Assembly: GCA_016630955.3 (NCBI GenBank)
Contig: CM050001.1
Location: forward strand, 1,116,001 to 1,180,000
Length of the DNA: 64,000 nucleotides
Direction: 5' to 3'
From: Didymella arachidicola
Lineage: Eukaryota > Ascomycota > Dothideomycetes > Pleosporales > Didymellaceae
Each line of letters begins with the position of its first letter. Positions within the stretch are counted from its first letter, which is position 1. Below are positions 9,456 through 19,852 of the stretch, in pieces. The translations under genes were made by a program, and so were the position numbers. The notes below the pieces were generated by a model that made no database searches, was not told the DNA's origin, and saw only the letters and a program-made list of their open reading frames with translations.

Positions 9456-10163
9456 TATATTTAATTTTTAAAAGATTCTATAGGATAGGTCTAGAGTAAT
9501 TAGTATCTAGGTATTTTTTTTTCTTTAGTAAAACTACGTGTTCTGCTTTTTAATATATTCTACTTAACGCCAACTACTACCGGATAGCGCACCCCACCGG
9601 AATAGCGCACCTTGCTAAGACCACACCTCTTTTAACTACTACCAACGATGTTGCAACAAATTAATCTTAAATTACTTTCTTATAAAGATAGAATTAAGCT
9701 TGCTATTAGAGCTATTAATTCTAATGCAAACCTAAGCTAGCGACGCGCTGCTGCTGTCTACAACGTGCCTGAAAGTACTCTTTAAAGGCAACGCGCTAAA
9801 CTAGCTTCTTAACGCGTTATCTACCCTAATTGCTCTCAGCTTACAAAGCAAGAAGAGGAGGTGCTTGTTTAACATATAAGAAAGCTTAACGCGCAAGGAT
9901 TTGCTCCTACGCTTACTTATGTGCAAGAGATGGCTGATTAACTATTAGCTGCTCGCGATAGGGGCAAGGTTAGAGAAAACTAGACCTACAGGTTTATCTA
10001 GCGGAAACCTAAGGTTAGGTCTTAGGTTTCTAGACTAAGAGATTACTAGAGAGTTCTGTGCAGCGATACAGCAATTATTAGTCCCTAGTTCAACCTTATA
10101 CGCAATGTTAAAGCCAAGTACAGCATCCTAGACTAAGATACCTACAACTTTAACAAGACTAGC

Positions 10164-10643
10164 TGTTGAAGTCGTACTTTAAGCAAAGCTCGTAAGCACT
10201 AATTCTATTGGTTCTCAGGGATGAGTACGGTGACAGGAAGCCGAGGGGGTTGGTTGCAATAAGGTGTACAGATACGATCTGTCAGTCTTGAGAGCAGGGT
10301 AACGATGAGTAGTACAGAGTAGACTGTCTAGCTCGAAGGTTGGGTTTGAGATCCAAAGACAAACTTTAACTTAGGATTGAACACGAACTGTAAGAGTTGT
10401 GTTCCTACTAGATTATATAGTGAAGGTAATGGAGGTCATCCCAAGGGTTGTGCCATCCCCGGAGGTCTTGCCATCCCGGAGGTCGTGCCATCCCCGGAGG
10501 TCATGCCATCCCCGGAGGTCATGCCATCCCGGAGGTCACGTCTTGGCGGGATGCCATCCCGGAGTCCCGTGATTGGTGACACGCTGTCATCCTTAGCGAT
10601 GCCCCGCTTCCTATCAGTACCTCGCAACTCGGAGATCGTAACA
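10164..10643 (-). repeat. 3' LTR of gypsy copy 2 (480 bp)
   Basis: TGTTGAAG...GTAACA. It contains about five tandem 17-18 bp units (CCATCC(C)CGGAGGTCNTG) at 10453-10540 in the promoter-side part of the LTR, absent from the copy 1 LTR. A purine tract (10644-10659 on the minus strand) adjoins it. Confidence 0.95.
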
Positions 10644-10719
10644 CTACCTCTCCCCTCTCAGCATATCGTCCTCGATATATCGTTTATCCGTGCCGTGGGT
10701 CGCAGGGTAGGTCCCGTCC

Positions 10720-10725
10720 TATAAG
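10720..10725 (+). promoter_or_regulatory. TATA-like box ahead of antisense ORF, copy 2
   Basis: TATAAG 54 bases upstream of the ATG at 10774, matching the arrangement in copy 1 within one base of spacing. Confidence 0.45.
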
Positions 10726-10773
10726 TACTGTTCGTAGGTCGTCTCCTTATGAAGTTCCATAGCCTCCCTAACC

Positions 10774-11370
10774 ATGCCGAAGGATTCCGGAACACGAAAG
10801 CCGCGAGGCCCGCGCTCGCAGTCGTCCACTGAGGAGCGTCGTGCTCGTGCTCGTCGCGTTCAAGAGCGTTCGCTAGAAATGGCGTTCCGTTGTAAAAGGT
10901 GTGAAGAAAAGAACTTTCGGTGTTTTGTCGATACCGCTACTGGTCGATGTGCTGGCTGCATCTCCGTGAAGGCGGAGTGTAGCTTGTTTGTTCCTGAAGG
11001 GGAATGGGAAAAGGTTGAGCAGGAGAAAGAAGAGAAGCGACTCGCACTCCTTCGTGCAGAGGCTGAGACTTCTCGTCTTCGTCTAGAGCTGGCGGAGGTT
11101 GAGAATCGTGAGCGTCAATTTGCGCGTCGTGATTTGGCGCTGCTGAAAGCGCAAGATCAGGCGCAAGAGGCGGAAAGTTCGAGTACCGCTACCGGCCCCC
11201 TTGTCTCCGATCCTTGGGCTGATCCTGGCTGGTTACAGGCTAACGATTCTTCTTTTGGTCTCTCGTCTGACCAACTCTTTGTTGACTTTCTTGCTGGAAA
11301 CCCTGTGGATCCTGTGCCGTACTGGCCACAGAATTTCGATACTGCGTCAGCAACTGGCGGCAGTTCGTGA
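10774..11370 (+). CDS. Antisense accessory protein of gypsy element, Zn(II)2Cys6-like, copy 2
   Basis: 198 aa, same length and layout as 343-939: Arg-rich N-terminus, six cysteines with CX2CX6CX8CX2CX6C spacing, a predicted coiled coil and an acidic tail. The coiled-coil part (about residues 90-115) is the most divergent between copies, while the cysteine block differs almost only by silent changes. It overlaps the pol 3' end by 131 bases. If it is a transcription factor-like protein it could act on the LTR or on host genes; that is inference. Confidence 0.7.
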   Translation: MPKDSGTRKPRGPRSQSSTEERRARARRVQERSLEMAFRCKRCEEKNFRCFVDTATGRCAGCISVKAECSLFVPEGEWEKVEQEKEEKRLALLRAEAETSRLRLELAEVENRERQFARRDLALLKAQDQAQEAESSSTATGPLVSDPWADPGWLQANDSSFGLSSDQLFVDFLAGNPVDPVPYWPQNFDTASATGGSS

Positions 11371-14300
11371 GGTTTGATTCTGGTTCCCACGTGTTTTCCG
11401 AGTCTGGGTATCCTAACCACTTGACTAGGTATTCGTTGTTTTTTTTGGTTTTTCGATGTTTAATTACTTTCTCGACTTCCCACTCGTCCTGGCCGTCTGC
11501 CTGGTAGTGAAAGTCTTGCTGGATCGGCGTTCTAGGGTCGGCTGGTTCCAACAGCGAGATGTGGAACACTGGATGGATCTTTGCATCCTTGGGCAGCGCA
11601 AGTCGATAGTTGACTGGGCTGATTTGCTTGGAAATGAAAAATGGTCCGACCTTGACTTTGTCCAGTTTTTTCGTTGGTCGCCGTGTGCGTAGGTTTTTCG
11701 TAAGGAGATACACTTTATCCCCCTCCTTTAGCAGAGGCGCCGTTTTTCGTTTCTTGTTAACATAAGAGATGCTCCGTGACTGAGCTTTAGCGATGTTATC
11801 GAGCGATTTTCTGTGTACTTCCTTCAGTGCTTCGACTGAGTTAATCGCTGATTCCGTTTGAATGTTACTGTCCAATGCCCTGGTAAAAAGATTTGGGTGT
11901 CTTCCGTGGTTTGCGAAGAACGGCGTTACGCCCGTTGCTTCCGACAATTTGTTGTTGTACGCGATTTGTGCCATAGGTAGCAGTGAAACCCAGTTGTCTT
12001 GCTGCTGATTGCAGTAGATGCGGAGGTACGTCTCCATTGTTTGGTTCACTCGTTCCGTTTGGCCATCCGTCTGCGGATGATACGCGGTTGACAATTTTTT
12101 CTTGGTACCAATAGCTGCTAACAGCGTGGTCCAGTAGTTCGATGTAAACAACTTGTCTCTATCGCTAATGATTGATTCGGAAATGCCGTGGTGTCGAACA
12201 ATCCTATCCAGGTACACTCGTGCGAGCTGCTCTGCAGTGTAGCTGTGGCGGAAAGGCACAAACTCAGCGGCTTTCGTGAATCGATCCACTACAACGAAGA
12301 TTGAGTCGTAGGTGTATCCTGTTACAGGATCCTTGGAGACAGGTAGCTGTGTAACGAAATCCATCGTAATGTTCGTCCATGGTGCCTTTGGCGGCTCCAT
12401 TGCCTGTGCTTCTCCATACTTGGCGTGCGTGCTGTGTTTGTTCTGTTGACAGCTTACGCAATTCTTGATGAACTTGGCGACCTTGTCGCGCATGTTCGGG
12501 AACTCGTAATGTCTCTTGATGAGTTCCATTGTTCTGGTGATACCGGGGTGTCCATGAAGCGGGTCATCGTGGTGACTGCTTATGACTTCTTCCTCCAGTT
12601 CCTCTGGTACCTGTGATGGTACATGATGCTCTTGACGTACTAGCATCATATTGTTGAGCTGCTGGGACGGTCCTAACGATCCGTCGCTATTGATACCAAG
12701 GATCGCCGATTCGTTGATCGTCTTGGATCCTGCGAGGTCGTGTCGTCGACTGAGTGCGTCGGCTCTGCCGTTGTCCTTTCCTGGTGTATAGAGGATCTTG
12801 AATTTGTATTGTCCGAGGGTCTCGGACCATCGTACTTGTCGTCTGTTCAATACCTTTGTTGTCGTGAAATGTACCAGGTTTTTGTGATCCGTGTAGATCG
12901 TAAGTTCCGAACAACTTTCAGCGTAGACTCGCCAATGTTCTAGGGCAGATACGATCGCGAGCAGTTCTTTGTCGTGTACGTCGTATCGTTCTTCGGGTCC
13001 TGAGAACTTGCGTGAGTAGTAGGCAATCGGGTGCCATTGACCATCTCGTTCCTGTGTGATGCATGCTCCTAATGCCAGATCTGAGGCATCTGTTTCCATT
13101 CGTAGCGGTTCTCCGCTCCTGAATGTAACCAACGTGGGTGGATCTATACAAGCCTGTTTCAACGTTTCAAAAGCTTTGTCCTGATCCTCGCCCCACTTAA
13201 AGGGTGTGTCCTTCCGCGTAAGTTTCGTGAGCGGTAGGCCTTCGTGGAGTAATCCTTGATGAAGCGTCGGTTGAAGTTGACAAACCCAAGGAACTCTTGG
13301 ATGTTCTTAACGGTTTTGGGTGTTGGCCAATCTTTTACAACCTGAATCTTTTCTTGGCTTATCTTGACTCCGTATCGTCCTACTACAAACCCTAGGAATT
13401 CGACTTCCTCCTTGTGCCACTCGCACTTCTCGGGTTTTAAGCGTAGGTGCGCTGCTCCTAGGCAGGCAAGCACTTGTCGTACGTGTTCGACATGCTCTTC
13501 TAGTGTTTTGCTGTACACTAGGATGTCATCGAGGTATGCTACCACGGTAATGTCCAAGTGTGCCCTTAGTACGTTGTTGATTAAGGCCTGACATGTCGCT
13601 GGTGCGTTGGTAAGCCCGAACGGCATAACCAAATACTCGTAATGACCATAACGGGTTCTAAACGCCGTCTTCCATTCTTCGCCCTCCTTCATGCGGATGA
13701 GGTTGTATGCTCCTCTTAAGTCTAACGCAGTGAAGTACTGTGCTCCGGCTAACCGATCCTGAAGTTCGCTGATGTTCGGTAGCGGGTAACGATTCTTGAT
13801 CGTGATATCGTTGAGCTTTCGGTAATCGATGCAAGGTCGTAGCTTGCCATCTTTCTTTGGTACGAATAGAACGGGAAATCCTGCTAGGGATTCTGATTCT
13901 TGAATGAATCCTTTCTCGAGGTTCTCCTTAAGGTAGTTGCGCAGCTCCTTAAGTTCCTTTTCTGACATCTGGTATATTGGCCCGAATGGGGGCTTCTTGC
14001 CTTCCTCGAGCTTAATCTCGTGGTCCCATTCCTGGTGCTGCGGTAATGCCTTCGCAGTCTTCTCATCGCGGAAGAGGTCTATAAACTCTCTGTATTCATC
14101 CGGGATGTCAGGAGTTGTACTGTTCTCCTTAACCGTCGCTTTGTGATCCTGGGGCTGGTTGGTATCTGCGCGGTCGACCGCTCTAACTTGGCGCGTCTTG
14201 TTCGAAGAGATGTTGTTGATCTCCTTCTCATCCACCAGCTGCGTCGTGAGCTGCGCGGGTCGCTGTCCGGGTGTACCTGATCCGTGACACGTGAGCGTTA

Positions 14301-14745
14301 TTCGCTGGTTCTTCCAGTCGATCCATGGATTGTGCTCTCTTAACCAAGGAAGTCCTAATATGATATCATGGGCGGCCGTTCCCAGAACATCTAGGTCTAT
14401 CAATTCCTCGTGGTTGAATACTTTCAGACGTCGCTGTACCACTTCGTGGGTCACAGTCGACTCTCCTGGCATTGGTTCTCCGTTGGCTACTCGTAAAGGG
14501 TATGGTTCCTTCTTTCTTCGCTTCTGCAAGCCTGCTTGCGCGATAGCGGATTGAGACACGTAGTTGCTCTGTGCTCCTGAGTCCAACAATGCCGTCATCC
14601 TGGTACCTTCTAGCACAACAGGGAATTTGATGAGGGACTGGGCCTCATTGGAATCCTGACGTCGATTCCGGGAGCCCTGGACTGCGTTGAGAAAAAGCTC
14701 TCGTCCGGGTCGTCCTTGGCGTCCGTTTGCCATATGTCTAAAAAA
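11240..14745 (-). pseudogene. pol: Pol polyprotein, frameshifted
   Basis: Same domain order as copy 1 (protease, RT, RNase H, integrase, chromodomain) but split into two open parts, 13159 upward and 11240-13162. Compared with copy 1 (AGCGGCAAGGCC), copy 2 reads AGCGGTAGGCC near 13231-13240: one base is missing between RT and RNase H. Everything downstream, including integrase, is out of frame. All motifs are otherwise intact. Confidence 0.9.
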
Positions 14746-16862
14746 GACTCGTCCTGGGGCATAAAACCGCTCAGGCGTTTTAGTGTCTCGTGGTTCCTGC
14801 ACTTCGGATGGAAGCACTCAGCCCATTCTTGGCCGTAGCACCTCTCGTTTTGGACCATGTGCATGTTGAATATGTCTTCCACACATTCAATTCCTGGAAA
14901 GTGGAGATTCGTGCGTTTATCCCACAAGTGCTCTGCGCAATAGGTATCCGTACATTCCCACCAGTATTCCTCGCAGCCCTCGGGCTTACTCGGAAACCAT
15001 CCACTGTCCAGTTTGTACTGTCTGTGGTCTTCGCAGGCTTCGTGGTAGCACTGCGTAGGTGGTAGTCGAGAATGGTACGGGTTTCGAATATCCTGGAACA
15101 GCTTCGACGTATAGCTCGTCGTTGGCAAAGCGGGCTGTCGGTCGAAGTCGGGTTCGTCTCGACTTCGAGCGTATAAGTTGTAGTCGTCCAGCTGTTGCTG
15201 AGTTGCGGAGTTGCTTTCTTTCCAGCGGATAAAGTCTTCCGTGTGCCATTCTTTGTTGGTTTTCTGTGCATTGGCTACCTGTTGGTCGAATCTCTCAAGT
15301 GCTTCGGGATCACCGAGCAAGTACCGTCTTGACCGTTGAATATTTTCTTCCGTCATCCAATCACGGACAGACTCGACATCCTGTAGGCTTGGTGTCTGAA
15401 TAGTGACGGATGACGCTTCTCCCTTGTGCTCTGGGATGTTGTTGACAATGGTCAAGTTTATCGTTGGTACTTGAGGTTCTTGGAAGACAGGAGTCTGGGT
15501 GGATTGGTCGCGCGAGACCATCATGTCCTGACTATGTTGTGCTCTGTCGCATACAATTAAACGTTTCCCTTCCTTTGAATAGTACTTGTCGTTGAGCCGG
15601 AAAAAGGAATCGTAGTATCGTTTGCCAACAATAGCGCTGCCGTCCTTAATGTCGCACTCTACCACATGGTGTTGACGGGGATCATTGTCAATCCACTCTT
15701 CCTTAGGGTAGGGTGTTGGTGACCGGATTTGCTTGCTTGGAGCATCCTCATCGGACTCCTCGATGTAGTCGTTGTCAAGTCCGGAAGTGGGGTCTTCCAT
15801 GAGACGTCCCATCTCATTAGTAACGACCTCCCACTCTTGGTCGCCGCTGTCGTCATGAGCCAGCATGTTCAGCTGTCTGGTCACTTTGTTCTTCATGCGA
15901 CAGTCGCGGGCGTAGTGGCCTGTCTTGCCACAGCCGTAACAAGTCACTGAAGACTTATCACCGCGGTTGTTACTACCCTTCTTTTTCTCATTCCATCGTT
16001 CAGGTCCTTTGTTAATGTTGGAGAGGTCCATTGCTGCAGGACCGTAGTATCCACTGTTCGTATCGTTGTGGACACGGCGTCCCATGTTGGCTTGGTAAAG
16101 GCCACCACGTTGACCACGGCGGTAGTTGTTGTTGCGCCACTGGTTGCGTGGAGCCTGGGGTGGGCGAGCGACCTGAGTCACGACTCGCACACGAGGGTCC
16201 TCTCGTAATTCTTGTTGAAGGTCGTAGAGCTTGACGTCGATACTGATTGCTTCGTTTACTAACGCGTCGAAGGTATCGGTAGCTGCGGCAGTCCGCATGA
16301 GCTCTTCCTTGACCTTGGGCTTAAGGCCTTGTTTGAACATGGTCATCAGCGCAACGTCGTCCCAGCCGGTGAACGTAGCTACTTGCTGAAACTTAGCAGC
16401 GTAGTCGGCGGCGGACGCAGTTTGTCGGATGCGCTGAATCTCACGTCGGGCGATGGTTGGTTCGTTGTGTACTCCAAATACTTGGCGAATCTGTTCCTTG
16501 AACAGATCGAAGTCTTCGATCCATGGGTCGATGTCTGTTGAGTTGCTTGCTCCGTCGTGGTAACGGCGAATAAAGGGTTTGATCCAAGTGAACGCGCGAT
16601 CCTTCATAAACGTACTCACAAAAGTGACACGTTTCTCCTCTGGGATGCGTTCTCCTTGGAACTTGAAAAACAGATCGAACTTCATGAGCCAGTCTTCCAG
16701 CTTGTCGCGAGTGCCATCAAAGGCCTCGGGTTTAGCCACTGGGTAAACACTGGTAGGGGCAGGCGCCGCTGCCTCCTCGTCCATGTCGAGATCGTCATCA
16801 GCCGTGCGGCGTGATGCGTTGGAGTTGCTTGGGGTAGCACGGGATCCTGAGGTAGTACTCAT
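14610..16862 (-). CDS. gag: Gag protein, copy 2
   Basis: 750 aa from the ATG at 16862, co-linear with copy 1 and differing by scattered substitutions only. The capsid-like region, CCHC knuckle (CYGCGKTGHYARDC) and the three C-terminal CX4CX2H modules are all preserved. It is open although pol of this element is broken. Confidence 0.92.
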   Translation of the reverse strand: MSTTSGSRATPSNSNASRRTADDDLDMDEEAAAPAPTSVYPVAKPEAFDGTRDKLEDWLMKFDLFFKFQGERIPEEKRVTFVSTFMKDRAFTWIKPFIRRYHDGASNSTDIDPWIEDFDLFKEQIRQVFGVHNEPTIARREIQRIRQTASAADYAAKFQQVATFTGWDDVALMTMFKQGLKPKVKEELMRTAAATDTFDALVNEAISIDVKLYDLQQELREDPRVRVVTQVARPPQAPRNQWRNNNYRRGQRGGLYQANMGRRVHNDTNSGYYGPAAMDLSNINKGPERWNEKKKGSNNRGDKSSVTCYGCGKTGHYARDCRMKNKVTRQLNMLAHDDSGDQEWEVVTNEMGRLMEDPTSGLDNDYIEESDEDAPSKQIRSPTPYPKEEWIDNDPRQHHVVECDIKDGSAIVGKRYYDSFFRLNDKYYSKEGKRLIVCDRAQHSQDMMVSRDQSTQTPVFQEPQVPTINLTIVNNIPEHKGEASSVTIQTPSLQDVESVRDWMTEENIQRSRRYLLGDPEALERFDQQVANAQKTNKEWHTEDFIRWKESNSATQQQLDDYNLYARSRDEPDFDRQPALPTTSYTSKLFQDIRNPYHSRLPPTQCYHEACEDHRQYKLDSGWFPSKPEGCEEYWWECTDTYCAEHLWDKRTNLHFPGIECVEDIFNMHMVQNERCYGQEWAECFHPKCRNHETLKRLSGFMPQDESFLDIWQTDAKDDPDESFFSTQSRAPGIDVRIPMRPSPSSNSLLC
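14739..14745 (-). promoter_or_regulatory. Programmed -1 ribosomal frameshift site, copy 2
   Basis: T TTT TTA in the gag frame, identical in sequence and frame to 4309-4315. Confidence 0.8.
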
Positions 16863-16879
16863 CTTGGGGGTGTTCAAAA

Positions 16880-17359
16880 TGTTGAAGTCGTACTTTAAGC
16901 AAAGCTCGTAAGCACTAATTCTATTGGTTCTCAGGGATGAGTACGGTGACAGGAAGCCGAGGGGGTTGGTTGCAATAAGGTGTACAGATACGATCTGTCA
17001 GTCTTGAGAGCAGGGTAACGATGAGTAGTACAGAGTAGACTGTCTAGCTCGAAGGTTGGGTTTGAGATCCAAAGACAAACTTTAACTTAGGATTGAACAC
17101 GAACTGTAAGAGTTGTGTTCCTACTAGATTATATAGTGAAGGTAATGGAGGTCATCCCAAGGGTTGTGCCATCCCCGGAGGTCTTGCCATCCCGGAGGTC
17201 GTGCCATCCCCGGAGGTCATGCCATCCCCGGAGGTCATGCCATCCCGGAGGTCACGTCTTGGCGGGATGCCATCCCGGAGTCCCGTGATTGGTGACACGC
17301 TGTCATCCTTAGCGATGCCCCGCTTCCTATCAGTACCTCGCAACTCGGAGATCGTAACA
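16880..17359 (-). repeat. 5' LTR of gypsy copy 2 (480 bp)
   Basis: Appears identical to 10164-10643, including the tandem units at 17169-17256. It should hold the promoter for gag-pol on the minus strand. Confidence 0.95.
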
Positions 17360-17964
17360 CTAGCTTCTAGATAGGCGTTAGAGGGTTAGTTAAGGTAGTA
17401 ACTGCGTCTAAGAGACGTCGTGCACCACTTAGCCTTTAGCCTAGCAATTGTGAGTAGATAACTTTGATTGCTTGTATTAACGCGATAGGCTAGTCTGTCC
17501 TACCCTTCTTTATCCTTAAAGCAAAGCACCACAATAAGGCCTAGTACGTTAACAACCTAAAAGATTAGAGGATTAGGGTTAGCAAGAATAGCTAGACTAC
17601 TAATAAGCTTGGCCTTGCCTGGCTAAAGCACTTTATCTAGCACACAGAGGCTGCTACTGTAGGTAGCTATTAGCTGCTAATTATTAATGGCTACAAGAGT
17701 TACAAGTCGCTCGAATTCTAGAATCTCTGCAAGGAAAGCAAGATTATTGCCCTCTGTATGCCTCCGCACGCCTCTTACATCCTGCAGCCACTTAATGTTA
17801 GGTGCTTTGCCCTGCTAAAGCAGGCGTATAAGAAGGAGATTAAAAGCTTAGCAGACAGTTACATTACCCACGTAGACAAAAAGGCCTTCTTAGCAACGTT
17901 TTAACTAGTATACAATAAGGCAATCTTAAAGAGCAACATCTTATCAAGCTTTAGAGCAACTAGC

Positions 17965-18480
17965 TTGGTCCCACTTAACCTAGAGGCGGTGCTGTCAAGG
18001 CTTAAAGTTAAGCCTCGTACGCTAACACCGCCTCTGCCTAGGCCTACCAACTGGCAACCTAAAACACCAACCAACGCGATTGAAATTGATAGCCAAACAA
18101 CTCTTATTATTAAGAGGATAAGAGAACATAGGAGTTCCTCTCCTGACTCAATTATTGAGATGGTCCTACAGGTTAAAAGGGGGTCTGCAAAGAGGGACTA
18201 TTCGCACACGCTACTTGAGGCAAGGATAGCCCAGCTTGAACAGGCAAACAAGGCTGCTTCTGAGCGTAAGAGGCGTAAAAAGAAGCGGATTCAGGAAGGC
18301 GGGACTCTCTCGCAGGCAGAGGCAGAGGAAATACTAAAGGAGAAAGACGCTAAGGCTGAGACTAAGGGAGAAGGTGCGCAGGTAGGTAGCAGTAGTAAAG
18401 TTAAACGGTGCTATACAACATGCGGCAGGATAGGGCATAATAAGCGCACTTGCTAGCAAGATGTAATAGAGATAGAGGAT
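17965..18480 (+). pseudogene. 3' part of family B pogo transposase (interrupted copy)
   Basis: Continuation of the transposase begun at about 9649. Readable parts include a Pro-rich linker, a Lys/Arg-rich stretch and a degraded zinc knuckle (CYTTCGRIGHNKRTC). The catalytic core upstream (17365-17960) contains stops such as TTC TAG and TTT TAA that are shared with the copy at 27180-29013. Confidence 0.7.
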
Positions 18481-18603
18481 TAATTTAAGCTATAATATGT
18501 TTAAATTTCTTATTATAGTGCTAAAATATTAAGGTGTAAAGATAAATTTGCTACAGGGTGCGCTATTCCGGTGGGGTGCGCTATCTGGTAGTAGTTGGCG
18601 TTA

Positions 18604-19850
18604 GTAAAATAATAATTTGTTTTAGGTCTAGTATAGTAAAATAAAAATTTATTTTAGGCCTAGCGTGTTCTAGTACTCTACTATAATACTAACCTATAAT
18701 ATTCTAGTAACTATAACTTAGATTATAATTCTAAAAAGTATATTTAAGTTATAAGATACTACTTCTTTACTCTATAGTATTATTATATTCTTTTAGATAG
18801 TATTGCGTTATACCTTATATAGTAAGATTATTAATTATTTTAGGCTTAGCGCGGCCTAGTCCTCTACTATAATAATACCTACCTTTTAGACCTAATATCT
18901 TAATAACTACTACTTATATTACTACTTAAAAGTATATGTTTTACTTATAATACTCTATTTTATCTACTTATACTCTAATATCTAAAATCTATTTCTTAAA
19001 ATATAGCTAACCTTAGCTTTAATATTCTTATTCTAGTTCTATAGTTCTTTAATAAAGTATTTAAAGATATATTTAGCACCTCTATATAGTGTAAATTAAG
19101 AATAGGTATTAAAGAGGCTATAGTAGGCCTTAATTAAAAGCACCTTATAGACTAAAATTATATATAAAGTTCTAGTAATAATCTAATATTCTAAAACTAC
19201 TTAGATCTTACTTCTTATTTAATCTTTTACTTTTATATAAATCTATAGAAGATATAGAGAATAGATATTTAAGAGCTACTTCTACTATTAGTAGAAGGGA
19301 GGCCTCTTACTCTAAGACTACTCTATAGCCTAATTTACTTAGTAGTTCCTAGTCTACTTTATATACTAAGTATTAACTCTAGTATATAGAATAGAGAATT
19401 TCTAGATAATAGCCTAGCTAATAACTTTATAGTAATCTTAAGATAGAGTAGAGAGGCCTTATCTCTACTTATATTAGGAGCTAAGAGAATAAAGATACTA
19501 TTTATTCTCTATAGCTATATAGTAGATCTTCCTTTTATAAAAACTTTATACTTAATACTTTCTAAGTAGAAGAAAGAATATATTAATATATAGAGCTTAT
19601 TTATTTAAATCTTTATATAAGCTAATATAATATAGCCTTATAACTTATCCCTACTTATATTAGAAGCTAAGAAGATAAAAATACTATTTATTCTTTATAG
19701 CTATATAGTAGATCTTCCTTTTATAGACACTTTATACTTAATACTTCTTAAGTAAAGAAAAGAATATATTAATATATAAAGCTTACTTATCTAAATCTTT
19801 ATATAAACTAATATAATATAGCTTTATAATATTAAGCTATATATAGAGAA
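18604..19850. other. RIP-saturated AT-rich tract with a 186-bp tandem duplication
   Basis: No gene. In the 60 bases 19141-19200 I count 14 TA, one CA and no TG. Two imperfect copies of a 186-bp unit lie head to tail at about 19457-19642 and 19643-19828 (compare CTTATATTAG at 19468 and 19654). The original element is not recognisable. Confidence 0.7.
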
Positions 19851-19852
19851 TA

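Larger units (their letters stand above)
10164..17359 (-). mobile_element. Ty3/gypsy chromovirus, copy 2, full length
   Basis: 7196 bp with two 480-bp LTRs (10164-10643, 16880-17359) that appear identical, and a perfect 5-bp target duplication CTAGC (10159-10163 and 17360-17364). Gag and the antisense ORF are intact; pol has a one-base deletion near 13235. Identical LTRs and lack of RIP point to a recent insertion. With pol broken, it would need Pol supplied in trans. Confidence 0.96.
9567..18601 (+). mobile_element. Pogo/Fot1-type element, family B copy 1, split by gypsy copy 2
   Basis: Left part 9567-10163 and right part 17365-18601 together give 1834 bp, the same as the uninterrupted family B copy at 27180-29013. 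The ends are inverted repeats (ACGCCAACTACTACCGG...) flanked by TA at 9565-9566 and 18602-18603. The transposase frame has many C-to-T and G-to-A stops. RIP marks the pogo halves but not the inserted gypsy element, so the gypsy insertion came later. Confidence 0.9.

Noticed and set aside
16863..16877. Gag start at 16877 (and 6447 in copy 1)
   Set aside because: These codons are TTG; the first ATG is 15 bases downstream.
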